Source: Shewanella aestuarii (GTDB taxonomy: Bacteria > Pseudomonadota > Gammaproteobacteria > Enterobacterales > Shewanellaceae). From it: 64,000 nucleotides of DNA. Below, one piece after another: positions 39,218 to 49,652 of this stretch (positions are counted from its first letter, which is position 1; each line of letters starts with the position of its first letter). The stretch lies in assembly GCF_011765625.1 (NCBI RefSeq), contig NZ_CP050313.1, positions 802,501 to 866,500 on the forward strand, in the 5' to 3' direction. The position numbers and the translations under genes are program-made. A model generated the notes under the pieces. The model ran no database searches, was not told the DNA's origin, and worked only from the letters and a program-made list of their open reading frames with translations.

Positions 39218-39398
39218 GCCTACAGGATAGGTAAAAACAAGGCGGTATAATATCAACCACAGTAATAGGTGCGTAGGAAAATGGGTGATTACAAGACAGA
39301 TTTTTCGATAAGCACTTATTCTACAATCAAAATATCTAATGTTGTAATCAGCTATTTTCACAAGATAGAATGATTAGTTATTTATTACTATTGGAATA

Positions 39399-39449
39399 AA
39401 TCACAGCTAATAAAAAAGGCCATTATGGCCTTTTTTATTAGCTGTGATT
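39399..39449 (-). terminator. Long perfect hairpin, terminator of the chemoreceptor gene
   Basis: A perfect 24-base inverted repeat (39399-39422 and 39426-39449) with a three-base loop, centred on GGCCATTATGGCC and containing A6 and T6 tracts inside the stem. It ends 14 bases beyond the chemoreceptor stop on the minus strand. The inner part alone is a classical terminator; the extra outer stem is unusual. Confidence 0.8.
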
Positions 39450-39463
39450 GTCGAGCATAAAGT

Positions 39464-41485
39464 TTAGACTTTAAACTCTCCCACAGAGGCTTGCAGCTCT
39501 TCAGCAAGCATAGCAACTTGATGACTCGACTGAGCTGTTTGGTCGGCTCCTGTAGCAGTTTCTTCAGAAATTAGTGCTATATGTTCAAGTTTTTCAGAGA
39601 CTTGTTGGCTTACAAGATTTTGCTCCTGTGCAGCATGGGCAATGTGAGTACCTGAATCAAATGCGTTATGCACAGACTTGATGATGGTTTCTAAGGCTAA
39701 GTTTGCTTGTTCATTCTTATCGACACAACTACTGGCTTGGGCGCTGCCTAATTCCATTACCGCAACCGCTTCTTGCGCGCCTTGCTGTAGCACTTCGATC
39801 ATCTGCTGGATTTCACGCGTAGAGTCTTGTGTTCGAGATGCAAGGCTTCTTACTTCATCGGCTACAACAGCAAAGCCTCTGCCTTGTTCACCTGCACGTG
39901 CCGCTTCGATCGCAGCGTTTAAAGCTAACAAGTTGGTTTGCTCAGCAATACCACGGATAACATCTAGAATAGAGCCAATTGAGGCGCTATCAGTATGCAG
40001 TTTATTGATAACGGTACCCGCTTTGCTGACTTCTTCGGCAAGTGCCAAAATAGTTTGTTTGCTTTCTTCTGCAAGAGCACGCATGTGCTGAGTTTCTTGA
40101 TCGGCTTGTTTAATTTGATCTAAGGCTTGATCTGCACTCATCGAAACTTGTTGTGCGCTTGAGTTTAACTCGGTTGTTGCGGTGGCAACTTGATCCACTT
40201 GACTCTTCTGCTCTTGAATGCCAATGGTCGTTTGCGATGTGATCGCTGATGTTTCTTCCGCTGCGGCTGCCAATTGATTTGAGCGATCAACAATACCAGT
40301 GATCAAGCTGCGTAAACTATCAACTAATCGGTTGCAGTTTTTAGATAGTTCAGCAAATTCATCATGTCCGCTATCATCCAATTTATGCGTTAAATCACCT
40401 GAAGCTAATACATTGAGCGCTTGGTTAACTTGCCCTAGTGAGCGAGTTAATGGGCGAACCACAGCGATACTGACAAATATAGCAACCAAGATAGCGCCTA
40501 ATACCACAATCATGGTGGTGACTACAGCTGAGTCAATTACTTCGATGGCATTTGTGCTAATGGTATCAGTGAATCGTTGAATGGCATTTGCTAATTCAGT
40601 CATTTTATTATTAGCATTGGTAGCACTTTTCAATGTTTCAGATAAAGCTTCGGCTGCAGTTGCATCATGGGTTAATTGTTGACTTTTTATGGTAATGATT
40701 GAGCTTGAACCACTTAACAGACTAAACACTTTATCGGTTTCGGTGGTTAAATCTTGCAGTACATCATTATCAATGACACCGTTACCTTGCATATGAATAT
40801 GGCTGAGTTTACTTTTGGCTTCACCAAGCATGTAATCTAATTCTTTAACAATAAGCTGGTACTTATTCAGTTCAGTTGCAGCAACTAAATCATACACAGT
40901 GGTAATAAGGTTGACGAATGTGCTATCAACAACCCCTGCTGAGGCAGCAATACTGCGTTCGATTTCATTGTCACTGGTTTCTAAATCAATAACGTCTAAC
41001 AAGATGGATGATGCATCATCAGCTGCATTTTCAAGATCGCCACGCATAGTTAATAATTTTTCTTGCTTAGAAAGTGCGCTCTGGCGCTCTTTGAGCATAC
41101 GTTGGTTATTCGATTCAAAAGTTGTATAGGCGGTTTTTAACTGGCGAAGAGGCTGAGAAAGCGCATTTTGATCAGCGATTAAACTGGATAAGGTGTTTAA
41201 TTCTGATTGAAAATTCTTATTCTCTGTTGCTAAGTTTTTATCGATGGCAGGAATTTTGGATGAGTGATTGCTGTAGTAAGCAAGTAATGTTTCTAGCTGT
41301 TGAGCGTTTAGGTTTTCACTCAATAAGTTAGTAGACTCTAAAGCGGGTAAACTGACTTGCTGTAATGTTTCTGTACCCTCTTTAATTCTGCTGTTACCTT
41401 GCAGTGTTACTGCTCCAAGGACAATCAGCAATAAAGTTACAACGGAAAAACCGCCAATAACTCTAGTCGCTACATTAATTTTCAT
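39464..41485 (-). CDS. Methyl-accepting chemotaxis protein
   Basis: A 673-residue transmembrane chemoreceptor. It has TM1 near residues 8-27, a long helical periplasmic sensor domain (to about 315), TM2 (about 320-342), a HAMP domain with [15 protein letters not shown] and a signalling domain. The highly conserved hairpin tip ([44 protein letters not shown]) is present. It signals through CheW and CheA to flagellar or pilus motors. The ligand is unknown. The protein ends ASVGEFKV with no NWETF-like pentapeptide for CheR/CheB. No che gene is nearby. Confidence 0.95.
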   Translation of the reverse strand: MKINVATRVIGGFSVVTLLLIVLGAVTLQGNSRIKEGTETLQQVSLPALESTNLLSENLNAQQLETLLAYYSNHSSKIPAIDKNLATENKNFQSELNTLSSLIADQNALSQPLRQLKTAYTTFESNNQRMLKERQSALSKQEKLLTMRGDLENAADDASSILLDVIDLETSDNEIERSIAASAGVVDSTFVNLITTVYDLVAATELNKYQLIVKELDYMLGEAKSKLSHIHMQGNGVIDNDVLQDLTTETDKVFSLLSGSSSIITIKSQQLTHDATAAEALSETLKSATNANNKMTELANAIQRFTDTISTNAIEVIDSAVVTTMIVVLGAILVAIFVSIAVVRPLTRSLGQVNQALNVLASGDLTHKLDDSGHDEFAELSKNCNRLVDSLRSLITGIVDRSNQLAAAAEETSAITSQTTIGIQEQKSQVDQVATATTELNSSAQQVSMSADQALDQIKQADQETQHMRALAEESKQTILALAEEVSKAGTVINKLHTDSASIGSILDVIRGIAEQTNLLALNAAIEAARAGEQGRGFAVVADEVRSLASRTQDSTREIQQMIEVLQQGAQEAVAVMELGSAQASSCVDKNEQANLALETIIKSVHNAFDSGTHIAHAAQEQNLVSQQVSEKLEHIALISEETATGADQTAQSSHQVAMLAEELQASVGEFKV

Positions 41486-41593
41486 ATGTTACTCCAGCCT
41501 ATTATTATTTTATCCTAACTTTGAGGTTAAGTTGTACTCAGGTACTTTTTATCCAATAGCATACTATCGGCTTAGTGATTGTTTAGTTTAATG

Positions 41594-42412
41594 CTAATTT
41601 AGTTTTCTTTGGGTAATTTTTTCATTTGATTCGAGGTGCCATAGGGTTAAATGTTCGCCCCAGCAGCATCCTGTATCTAATGCATGAATATGAGTTATTT
41701 TTGTTTCTCCCATTAATGCAGCCCAATGTCCAAAAACTATCTGATAAGGCATTGATAATGTATGTTTAAAATTAAACCATGGCTGCAATTGACCTTCATT
41801 AACTTCGGAGGGCGGTAATTTACAGTCAAAATCTAAATGTAAATCAGGATGCAAAAAGCGCATTCTAGTCAATGCATTAATGCAGAAAATTGCTCTTTCG
41901 ATACCTTGTCTTTGTTTATCCCAAGTATCAGGCGAATTAGTATACATTTTAGCGATAAGTTGACTGATGTAGTCGCTTGACTGAAGTTGCTCACTGACAT
42001 AATTCGCTTCATTGTTTAGCGTGGTTAAATCCCACTGTGGCGGCACTCCAGCATGGGTCATGATCAACTGATGTTCGGGCAAATAGCGAACCAATGGTTG
42101 TAGTCTTAGCCAGTCGATTAGTTTATTGCATTGTGGTGATTCAAGCAGGGCTTGTAAATGATCAGCTGGATTTGCCGATTTTAGCTTGGCATGAACAGCC
42201 ATTAAATGTAAATCATGATTACCCAAAACCACTTTGCCGCTGTCACCTAGTGATTCAAAAAATTGTAAGGTTTCGAGTGAACCTGTACCTCGAGCGACCA
42301 AATCACCGACGGCCCATAGGGTGTCTTTTGAGGGATTAAAATTGACCTTAGTTAGCAAAAACTGTAATTCGTTGAAGCAGCCTTGAATATCACCGACAAA
42401 ATAATTCGCCAT
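41594..42412 (-). CDS. apaH: Bis(5'-nucleosyl)-tetraphosphatase, symmetrical
   Basis: Hydrolyses diadenosine tetraphosphate (Ap4A) to two ADP and also decaps NpnN-capped RNA. The 272-residue product has the metallophosphatase blocks GDIQGCFNELQ (first), GDLVARGTGSLE and GNHDLHL, followed by THAGVPPQWDL and FGHWAALMG. In the first block Gln replaces the His of the Escherichia coli GDVHG; this substitution is found in other gammaproteobacterial ApaH proteins. It is the last gene of the lptD-surA-pdxA-rsmA-apaG-apaH cluster; only two bases separate it from apaG. Confidence 0.95.
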   Translation of the reverse strand: MANYFVGDIQGCFNELQFLLTKVNFNPSKDTLWAVGDLVARGTGSLETLQFFESLGDSGKVVLGNHDLHLMAVHAKLKSANPADHLQALLESPQCNKLIDWLRLQPLVRYLPEHQLIMTHAGVPPQWDLTTLNNEANYVSEQLQSSDYISQLIAKMYTNSPDTWDKQRQGIERAIFCINALTRMRFLHPDLHLDFDCKLPPSEVNEGQLQPWFNFKHTLSMPYQIVFGHWAALMGETKITHIHALDTGCCWGEHLTLWHLESNEKITQRKLN

Positions 42413-42414
42413 AG

Positions 42415-42795
42415 TTACTGCATGACTCCTGGTACAGCCAGTCTAAATGGCGCAATGGGAGCAGAAAACTCTTTGCCATTGGTATAGACCATGCCATAAG
42501 AGCCTTGCATAAAGCCTACAGGGGTTTCTAACACTGTGCCACTTGAGTATTGATATGCTGTATTCGGCGCAATAGTAGGTGTTTCTCCAACCACGCCAGG
42601 CCCCTTCACTTCACTTTGTTCGCCATTAGCATTAGTAATAATCCAATGGCGATCTTTTAATGTGACATCTTGATCCCCCAAATTGATAATCGTGATGGTA
42701 TATGTAAACAAGTATTTTTGATCTGCTGCATCTGATTGATGCTCTAGATATTGAGTTTCTACTTTGATTTTTATAGGGGAGTGATCATCTATCAT
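42415..42795 (-). CDS. apaG: ApaG protein (divalent-ion/phosphate-binding DUF525)
   Basis: A 126-residue beta-sandwich protein of the ApaG/DUF525 family. The blocks FTYTITIINLGDQDVTLKDRHWIITNANG and GVVGETPTIAPNTAYQYSSGTVLETPVGFMQGSYGMV are diagnostic. Its exact function is unresolved in bacteria. It lies 62 bases after rsmA and two before apaH, the conserved order. Confidence 0.95.
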   Translation of the reverse strand: MIDDHSPIKIKVETQYLEHQSDAADQKYLFTYTITIINLGDQDVTLKDRHWIITNANGEQSEVKGPGVVGETPTIAPNTAYQYSSGTVLETPVGFMQGSYGMVYTNGKEFSAPIAPFRLAVPGVMQ

Positions 42796-42857
42796 GGTTT
42801 TTTTGTCTCGTCCTAAAACAAAAGGGCAGATTCAACGAATATGCCCTTTAATGGTCA

Positions 42858-43670
42858 TTAGCTAGCTGATTTTTTGTCGAACAATCGGTTTGCCATAGCC
42901 ACATATTGTTCTACCGAAATTTGTTCCGGTCGTAATGTTGCATCGATATTCAATGAAGCAAAATCATCATCATTTAATAATGTTTTCAAGTTATTTCGTA
43001 ATGTTTTACGGCGCATATTAAAGGCTGTTGTTACAAGATTACGCATGACATTGACGTCTTTGCACGGCCACGGCTTGTCTGCGTAAGGCAGTAACCTGAC
43101 TACTGCTGAGTCTACTTTTGGCGGCGGTGTAAAACACCCTGGAGGCACTTCTAATACTGGTACTACTTGGCAATAATATTGTGCCATAACCGTTAGGCGG
43201 CCGTATGCTTTGGTGCCTGGACTTGCAGATAAACGTAATACCACTTCTTTTTGAAGCATAAAGTGCATGGTTTCAATTTGATCGGCAAACTCAAAGAGAT
43301 GAAACATGAGTGGCGTAGAAATGTTGTAAGGTAAGTTACCAAACACTTTCATTTTTTTGCCATCTTGTTTTAGCTGGCCAAAGTCGAATTGCAATGCATC
43401 GCCTTGGTAAATGGTCAGTTTATCTTTGAGTACTGGATGTACTTGTAAACGTTCAACTAAATCACGATCTAGTTCGACAACCGTAAGATTATCGATAGAT
43501 TCTGCAACCGGTTCGGTTAATGCGGCTAATCCGGGACCAATTTCAACCATCACATGGTCATTATCAGGTGAAATCGCGCCGACAATACGACTAATGATAT
43601 TTTCATCAGTTAAAAAATTTTGTCCGAATCGCTTTCTGGCCGTATGACCTAAATGTACTTTATTACTCAT
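42858..43670 (-). CDS. rsmA: 16S rRNA dimethyladenosine transferase
   Basis: RsmA (KsgA) dimethylates A1518 and A1519 of 16S rRNA and acts in 30S maturation. The 270-residue product starts with [19 protein letters not shown] and has the SAM-binding [13 protein letters not shown] segment. The catalytic NLPYNIS and the C-terminal domain with [14 protein letters not shown] are also present. It lies 7 bases after pdxA, in the conserved cluster. Loss of methylation confers kasugamycin resistance in the family. Confidence 0.97.
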   Translation of the reverse strand: MSNKVHLGHTARKRFGQNFLTDENIISRIVGAISPDNDHVMVEIGPGLAALTEPVAESIDNLTVVELDRDLVERLQVHPVLKDKLTIYQGDALQFDFGQLKQDGKKMKVFGNLPYNISTPLMFHLFEFADQIETMHFMLQKEVVLRLSASPGTKAYGRLTVMAQYYCQVVPVLEVPPGCFTPPPKVDSAVVRLLPYADKPWPCKDVNVMRNLVTTAFNMRRKTLRNNLKTLLNDDDFASLNIDATLRPEQISVEQYVAMANRLFDKKSAS

Positions 43671-43677
43671 TAATTAA

Positions 43678-44661
43678 TTACTTACTTTTGTCGATCATTT
43701 CTATGGCTTTGTTTACGGCGCAAAATAGGCTGCCGCTGTCTGCTAGACCTGTTCCGGCAAGATCTAAGGCTGTTCCGTGGTCTACCGAAGTGCGAATATA
43801 AGGTAAGCCTAAGGTAATATTTACCGACTTGCCGAACCCGATAGATTTTAGCACAGGTAAGCCTTGATCATGGTACATTGCAAGTACCACATCAGCTTGT
43901 TCTAGATATTTAGGTTGGAATAGGGTGTCAGCTGGTAATGGGCCAACAATATCAATTCCTTGTTCACGTAGTTCGTTTAAAGCTGGGATCATGACGTCAA
44001 TTTCTTCACGACCTAAATGACCATCTTCACCCGCATGTGGGTTTAAACCACAAACAAATATTTTTGGTGATCCTAAGCCAAATTTGCTCACCAATTCGCG
44101 ATGTAAAATACCAATAATATGGTGCAATCTGTCACGGGTGATGGCTTTAGAAACATAGGCTAGTGGAATGTGAGTGGTCATAAGTGCCACTTGTAAACCG
44201 GGGGTGGCTAGCATCATAACGACATCTGGGCAGTTTGCCTGTAGGGCAAAATATTCAGTATGTCCGCTAAATGAAATTCCCGCTTGGTTAATAATGCCTT
44301 TATGAACTGGGCCGGTTACAACGGCATCAAATTCTTTAGACATGTTTTTTTCACCGGCAAATCGCAAGGTGTTAACGACATATTCGCTATTTGCTTCTTC
44401 TAGCACGCCACATTCCACGGGTGCGGCAAGCTCGAAGGGAGCGATGGTCAGTGTGCCAGCTTGTTGGATTTGAGGTGCTAAAGTCGGGTCATAGTTTCTT
44501 AGTGTTAATGGTAAATTGAGCATTTTTGCTCTATCCATCATTAATTGTGGATCGGCACAAACGACTAGCTCAGCAGGCCATTCCTGCTGAGCTAGTTTGA
44601 TAACGATGTCTGGACCGATACTTGCCGGTTCACCCGGCGTTATCGCGATACGTTTTATCAT
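43678..44661 (-). CDS. pdxA: 4-hydroxythreonine-4-phosphate dehydrogenase
   Basis: Oxidises 4-phosphohydroxy-L-threonine in the DXP-dependent pyridoxal phosphate pathway. The 327-residue product starts with [17 protein letters not shown]; the metal-binding His residues are in GHTEYF and [31 protein letters not shown] is the conserved C-terminal strip. It lies between surA and rsmA with 9 and 7 base gaps, so it is read in the same operon. Confidence 0.96.
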   Translation of the reverse strand: MIKRIAITPGEPASIGPDIVIKLAQQEWPAELVVCADPQLMMDRAKMLNLPLTLRNYDPTLAPQIQQAGTLTIAPFELAAPVECGVLEEANSEYVVNTLRFAGEKNMSKEFDAVVTGPVHKGIINQAGISFSGHTEYFALQANCPDVVMMLATPGLQVALMTTHIPLAYVSKAITRDRLHHIIGILHRELVSKFGLGSPKIFVCGLNPHAGEDGHLGREEIDVMIPALNELREQGIDIVGPLPADTLFQPKYLEQADVVLAMYHDQGLPVLKSIGFGKSVNITLGLPYIRTSVDHGTALDLAGTGLADSGSLFCAVNKAIEMIDKSK

Positions 44662-44670
44662 TATTGTTGA

Positions 44671-45975
44671 TTAGCCTCGTAAATTTTCAGCCTCGAACAC
44701 TTCGATATATGCGTCACTGCGCATTTCGTCTAACCAATTTTGTAATTCCTCGTTGAATTTACGACGGAAAATAAGTTGGTGAGCTCGATTACTATTCATC
44801 TTGTCTGTCGCATCGGTTTTGCGACGTTCTTCTAGTTGTACGATATGCCAACCATGTGTGGTTCTAAAAGGCTCACTAATTTGGCCAGGTTGCAAGCTTG
44901 TTAAGGTTTGCGCGAACTCTGGTACATATAAACTTGGCTCTGCCCAGCCTAATTCACCACCTTTAGCTGCTGAACCTGGATCTTCAGAGTACTGACGGGC
45001 GAGTTTATCAAATTCAGCCTCACCGCTGCGAATATCTTTCAAGAAACTAGCTAGCATAGCTTCTGCGCGTTCTTCAGATAAAATCGGTGATGGTTTTAAT
45101 AGAATATGACGTGATTTTACTTCATCGATTTCTTGAACTTGTAAACCGCGGGTATCCATTACTTTAATGATATGGAAACCAGAACCGGATTTGATTGGAC
45201 CAATAATGTCGCCTTTTTTCGCATCAGATACCACTTCTGCAAATAGAGTTGGCATTTCGTTGATGTTCATGTAATCCCAAACACCACCTTCAAGTGCTTT
45301 GGGGCCCGATGAAGAAGCAATCGCGGTGCTCTTGAAGTCTGCACCATCATTTAAACGCTTTAATACTGCTTCAGCCCGACGGGTAGAGTTTTCAAGCTGT
45401 TCGCTTGTTGGCTCATTGGGTACTTCAATTAATATGTGGCCAATTTGAAATTCGACATCTTTTAGGCCTTGTTCAGCAATTAGCTTTACTAAACTATTGA
45501 TTTCTTGAGGTGAAACTTGAATTCGGCGTTGTACTTGGATTCGTTGAATTTCACCTAAGGTGATTTCTTCGCGGAGTTGTTCACGGTATTGGCTGAAACT
45601 CATGCCTTCGGCTTCAAGTTGCTGTTGCATTTGTGACACAGTCAACTTTTGCTCTCTGGCGATATTTTCGATTGTTTGGTCAAGCTGTAAATCACCGATG
45701 GCTAAACCGATACGTTCTGCAGTTTGTAATTGCAGGCGAGTTAAAATCAGACGCTCGATAACTTGGGTGCGCAATGCATCTGCAGACGGCAAAGCTTGGT
45801 TTGCCGCTTTCGCATTGGCACTGACGTTGGCGATCATATTGCTAATTTCACTTTCTAAAATGATACCGTCATTGATTTGTACTGCAACGCGATCTAATTC
45901 TTGAGGCGCTGATATAGCTGTATGGCTCATTGCACATGCAAATAAGGCTAACAAAAGTTTTTTACTGTGTTTCAT
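44671..45975 (-). CDS. surA: Periplasmic chaperone/peptidyl-prolyl isomerase SurA
   Basis: SurA escorts outer-membrane proteins such as LptD to the Bam complex. The product from the ATG at 45975 has 434 residues: a signal peptide (cleavage after AISA), an N-terminal chaperone domain starting PQELDRVAVQIND, and two parvulin (PpiC) domains. Each of these carries the typical FHIIKV or WHIVQLEERR patterns. An in-frame ATG six codons upstream is less likely because it would precede the signal peptide with polar residues. It follows lptD after 143 bases in the conserved order. Confidence 0.95.
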   Translation of the reverse strand: MKHSKKLLLALFACAMSHTAISAPQELDRVAVQINDGIILESEISNMIANVSANAKAANQALPSADALRTQVIERLILTRLQLQTAERIGLAIGDLQLDQTIENIAREQKLTVSQMQQQLEAEGMSFSQYREQLREEITLGEIQRIQVQRRIQVSPQEINSLVKLIAEQGLKDVEFQIGHILIEVPNEPTSEQLENSTRRAEAVLKRLNDGADFKSTAIASSSGPKALEGGVWDYMNINEMPTLFAEVVSDAKKGDIIGPIKSGSGFHIIKVMDTRGLQVQEIDEVKSRHILLKPSPILSEERAEAMLASFLKDIRSGEAEFDKLARQYSEDPGSAAKGGELGWAEPSLYVPEFAQTLTSLQPGQISEPFRTTHGWHIVQLEERRKTDATDKMNSNRAHQLIFRRKFNEELQNWLDEMRSDAYIEVFEAENLRG

Positions 45976-46118
45976 CCAATAAATCCTTGGCACATTTATT
46001 TTATATTTCGAGTGGTTAGCTCAAATCTATTGTTATGTAATGGGTAACTCAAAGTTTGTTAATCAGTCATTCGACAGTGAGTTTTGCTCTTGGTTCAGCA
46101 ATCTACCACAAATGAACC

Positions 46119-48419
46119 TTAATTCCTCAAGTAAAGTGGTTTACGGTAGTTAAATAACCCTTCATCTAGCATATCTTCAACCCCAATCGGTCCTGAGCCG
46201 CCTAGTCCTTTGATAACAAAGTTGAGATAAATGCCTTTTTCAAACTCTTCGCGGCCATCAATGATTTCTGATAGGTCATCATCATAGTTGGTTTTAATGC
46301 GGTAGTGATAACTTAAGCGTACGCCCCAGCAGCATGATTCATATTGAAAACCCGTGTAGGTTTCAATGCTTCTGTGTTCATTAAGATCATAATACCAGTT
46401 GCCAACAAAATATAAGTCATCGGTGAGTGGCCAAGAGGTTCGCACACCTGCTTGCGAAATATTCACCCTATCATTGGTGTTGGTGTTTAATAAATCTGGC
46501 ACGTAACGATAACTAAACTGAAGCAATTTATCATTGCTTGGTCGATAATCTAAGGTGACTTCATTTTTCTTGTTTTTACCATTTTCGGTATCGTGCTGTA
46601 TAGCGCCACTAATAAACCAATTGTCGGTAACATGTGCATCTAACTCCGCCGCGAGTACCGATGTTGATTTACTTGCTTCCTGAAAAATATTGTCTTGCAG
46701 TACTTTAGACTCTTCAAAGTAAATAATTTGACCGACACTGAACTTAAATTTTTCAAGATTTGTTTCATCAAAAAAGCGTGTTGTAAAACCCAAGGTCATT
46801 TGATTGGCATCTGCAATACGATCTAATCCTGAAAATCGACGGTCGCGGAATAGACCGTAGTAGTCTTCCTGCAATTGGGCTGTATCATAAATCCCGATCC
46901 GAGACTGATCTTGATAGCCCACATATAAATATTGGATTTGTGGCTCTAAAGTTTGGCGATACTCTTGTTCGAAAAACATCGCGGGTCGTTCGAAGTTTAT
47001 CTGACCATGAATACGTGCCTGTGGAATAGTTCTGCTAACCGTATCATCTAAATCAGGATTTAATATGGAAGCATTCTGCCAATACTGGGTTTGTAATAAC
47101 TTAATTTCACTGGTTAAACTGCCGGCAGGTCCTTGTATTGGGTAAATTAAGCTTGGTGCCATGTGTAATCTTGTTGCGGTGGCAAATTGATTATCTTGAT
47201 GACGAAAATTGGTGATTTCAGAATTAAATTTAAAATCAATCGTGTTCCAGATATCGGTTTGACGATAATTAAATCCTAATTGCGGCATGACTTGATAGGG
47301 CAGTTCATCTTCACCAAGTACTTTAATATCCTGTACTCGCATATTGATGTCCCAGTTTCTTTCAAAGTAGCTGGCTTCGCCTATGCGTGAAAGTTGGTTG
47401 TCGGTTGCACGATTCACATCAGAGTTTAAATCATTGAAATAGTTGTTATCTGAAACATCGGTATAGTTGGCTCTGACCCGCCAATTATCTCCAATTGCGC
47501 CTTGGTGGCTAAAATGAAGTAAATAACGGTCAGGGTTATTATTTAACTTATTATCTTTACCTAGGTATTCAACATTCACCTGACCGTTTTGTTGCTCACC
47601 CAGAAGGTATCTGAATTCGGTTTTGGTATATAAGCCACGATTTGTCATATAATCTGGCGTGAAAGTTAAGTCATATTCAGGAGCTATATTCCAATAATAT
47701 GGCACACTGATTTCAACACCATTTGTGGTGCTGGTGCTAAAACTTGGAAAAAGGAATCCTGATTTTCGTTTGTCAGAAACCGGGATGGTCATATAGGGGA
47801 TGTACATAATTGGTACATCTGCGACACGCAGTTTGGCATCCCAAATCTCACCCCATTCTTCGTTACTGTCGATTCTTATTTTTCTTGCTTCAAGTAACCA
47901 AGATTCATCACCAGGTGGACAGGTTGTGAAATTGGTACCTGATAATATGAGGTTATTATTTGAGGTAATTTCCAATTGTTTGGCTTCACCATGGATCTGT
48001 TGGCCGTTAATCCAATATTCAGCGCCCTTCAAATTAGCACTATTATTACTCATTTGTGCTTCTAAAGAGTCGGCGGTAACCGTAAATAGTTCATCTTGAA
48101 ATATTAAATCGCCATTGGCGTTAAGTTGCTGATTTTGTTGATCTAAAATAGCTTCGTTAGCCGCTATATGACGCGAACCTTGGCTGAAACTGACATTACC
48201 ACGAAAATGGGCTTTATCGTCCATTGTGGCTGCGGAGCTATCTGAAATAATCACAATATCGCTTTTATTGATTCCGGATAGACTTTCGCGCTCATTTAGC
48301 GAGCTGGAAACTGGGGGCTCGACAAAGCAAAGTTGTGGTTTTTCCTCAGGTACATTTGCATCTTGAGCAAAGACATACTGAGGTAATAGGCATAGCGCCA
48401 GAAAATATCGGATCTGCAT
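46119..48419 (-). CDS. lptD: LPS-assembly outer-membrane protein LptD
   Basis: LptD inserts lipopolysaccharide in the outer leaflet with LptE. The 766-residue product has a signal peptide (MQIRYFLALCLLPQYVFA), an N-terminal OstA jellyroll domain (about 55-200) with SFSQGSRHIAANEAILDQQNQQL, and a large beta-barrel ending RKPLYLRN. The cysteines in LCFVEP, TTCPPGDESW and the pair in ESCCWGV correspond to those that form the interdomain disulfides. I use the ATG at 48419; a TTG at 48428 is also in frame. The upstream ribosome-binding site is weak. It heads the six-gene cluster and diverges from the kinase gene. Confidence 0.95.
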   Translation of the reverse strand: MQIRYFLALCLLPQYVFAQDANVPEEKPQLCFVEPPVSSSLNERESLSGINKSDIVIISDSSAATMDDKAHFRGNVSFSQGSRHIAANEAILDQQNQQLNANGDLIFQDELFTVTADSLEAQMSNNSANLKGAEYWINGQQIHGEAKQLEITSNNNLILSGTNFTTCPPGDESWLLEARKIRIDSNEEWGEIWDAKLRVADVPIMYIPYMTIPVSDKRKSGFLFPSFSTSTTNGVEISVPYYWNIAPEYDLTFTPDYMTNRGLYTKTEFRYLLGEQQNGQVNVEYLGKDNKLNNNPDRYLLHFSHQGAIGDNWRVRANYTDVSDNNYFNDLNSDVNRATDNQLSRIGEASYFERNWDINMRVQDIKVLGEDELPYQVMPQLGFNYRQTDIWNTIDFKFNSEITNFRHQDNQFATATRLHMAPSLIYPIQGPAGSLTSEIKLLQTQYWQNASILNPDLDDTVSRTIPQARIHGQINFERPAMFFEQEYRQTLEPQIQYLYVGYQDQSRIGIYDTAQLQEDYYGLFRDRRFSGLDRIADANQMTLGFTTRFFDETNLEKFKFSVGQIIYFEESKVLQDNIFQEASKSTSVLAAELDAHVTDNWFISGAIQHDTENGKNKKNEVTLDYRPSNDKLLQFSYRYVPDLLNTNTNDRVNISQAGVRTSWPLTDDLYFVGNWYYDLNEHRSIETYTGFQYESCCWGVRLSYHYRIKTNYDDDLSEIIDGREEFEKGIYLNFVIKGLGGSGPIGVEDMLDEGLFNYRKPLYLRN

Positions 48420-48562
48420 TATTGTCAAATATTTATGAATTCTTGTTCAAGAGAAGTTTGGAGAGATAAAGATGCTCAGCTAGAAAAAACATTCCATTCT
48501 TTAGCTGTTTCCAAATGTTATGCTAGCTATAATAAAGCAATTTTTGTAGAAGAGCCATTGAG

Positions 48563-49627
48563 ATGAGTCAATCAGATTTAAGATTTTCAAAGCTGTCCAC
48601 TTGGTTGGCGCAATTTTTTAATCAACCAGTCACACTTGATTTACTCTGTGGCGATGCCAGTTTTAGACGTTACTTTCGACTGACTCATAATGGCAAGCGC
48701 TATATTGTGGCTGATTCACCAATAGAGCTTGTGCCCATTGCCCCATTTATTGCGGTGGCTGACGCGTACCAGAAGGCTGGGGTGTTAGTCCCTGAAGTCA
48801 TTCATTTTTGTGCAGAAAATGGTTTTATTTTACAAACTGATGTTGGTGACAAGCAATTGTTATCTCAATTGACGCCATCAAACGTGACAGCGTATTACCA
48901 GCAGGCTTTGATGCAACTAATACCTCTCAGTCAGGTTGTTGAAACAACCGATAGGCAGGTCACGCCTCCCCTCACTAAATCATTACCGATTTTTGATGCA
49001 GAGTTTGTTATGCGAGAGCTAACCATTTTTACTGAATGGCTTATTGGTGCGTTGCTTCATTATCAAATATCTTCAGCAGAACAAGCTATGTTAAATCGCA
49101 GTTTTAAGCTGTTAATTGACAATGTTGAACAGCAGCCCAAAGTGGGTATGCATCGCGATTTCCATAGTCGTAACTTGATGATTAATCACGATCAAGATTG
49201 TGAGCGTTTAGCTATTATTGATTTTCAAGACGCTGTGGTAGGCCCGATTAGTTACGATGCTGTTTCTCTATTACGTGATTGTTATGTTCGTTGGCCTGAT
49301 GAGCTGGTACAGCCATTAATTCGCTATCACTTTGAGTTGCTCAAGCAGCATCAATTATTGAATAACAATATTGCCTTTAGTACATATCAACAATGGTTTG
49401 ATTTAATGGGACTGCAGCGTCACATAAAAGCTGCGGGGATTTTTGCCCGCCTCAAGCTTCGTGATGGTAAAACTGGTTACATGAAAGATATACCGCTCAC
49501 CCTAGAATATATTATTGATATTGCAGCCATGTATCCGCAATTGACAGAGTTAAGTCAATGGGTAAAAAATATTGTCTTCCCTAAAGTACAGCAAGCAATA
49601 GCCCAAGTTAACTCATCGTTTGAATAG
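48563..49627 (+). CDS. AmgK-like sugar kinase (aminoglycoside-phosphotransferase fold)
   Basis: A 354-residue kinase of the APH fold with catalytic GMHRDFHSRNLMI and metal-binding IIDFQDAVVGP. Its resemblance and its neighbour point to AmgK, the anomeric kinase that phosphorylates N-acetylmuramate or N-acetylglucosamine in the Pseudomonas peptidoglycan-recycling shunt. A MurU-like gene follows 25 bases downstream. That shunt feeds UDP-MurNAc and is linked to fosfomycin tolerance in pseudomonads. The role here is an inference from family and pairing. It is divergent from lptD by 134 bases. Confidence 0.8.
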   Translation: MSQSDLRFSKLSTWLAQFFNQPVTLDLLCGDASFRRYFRLTHNGKRYIVADSPIELVPIAPFIAVADAYQKAGVLVPEVIHFCAENGFILQTDVGDKQLLSQLTPSNVTAYYQQALMQLIPLSQVVETTDRQVTPPLTKSLPIFDAEFVMRELTIFTEWLIGALLHYQISSAEQAMLNRSFKLLIDNVEQQPKVGMHRDFHSRNLMINHDQDCERLAIIDFQDAVVGPISYDAVSLLRDCYVRWPDELVQPLIRYHFELLKQHQLLNNNIAFSTYQQWFDLMGLQRHIKAAGIFARLKLRDGKTGYMKDIPLTLEYIIDIAAMYPQLTELSQWVKNIVFPKVQQAIAQVNSSFE

Positions 49628-49652
49628 GACGACTCAATATTTAGGAGGCTTT

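Noticed and set aside
39140..39361. A minus-strand frame of 73 codons between the DUF3718 and chemoreceptor genes.
   Set aside because: It runs across the DUF3718 terminator hairpin and has no convincing start; most likely chance.
41594..42412. The Gln in place of His in the first ApaH metal motif as a dead enzyme.
   Set aside because: The same substitution is found in other gammaproteobacterial ApaH proteins and all remaining metal ligands are present.
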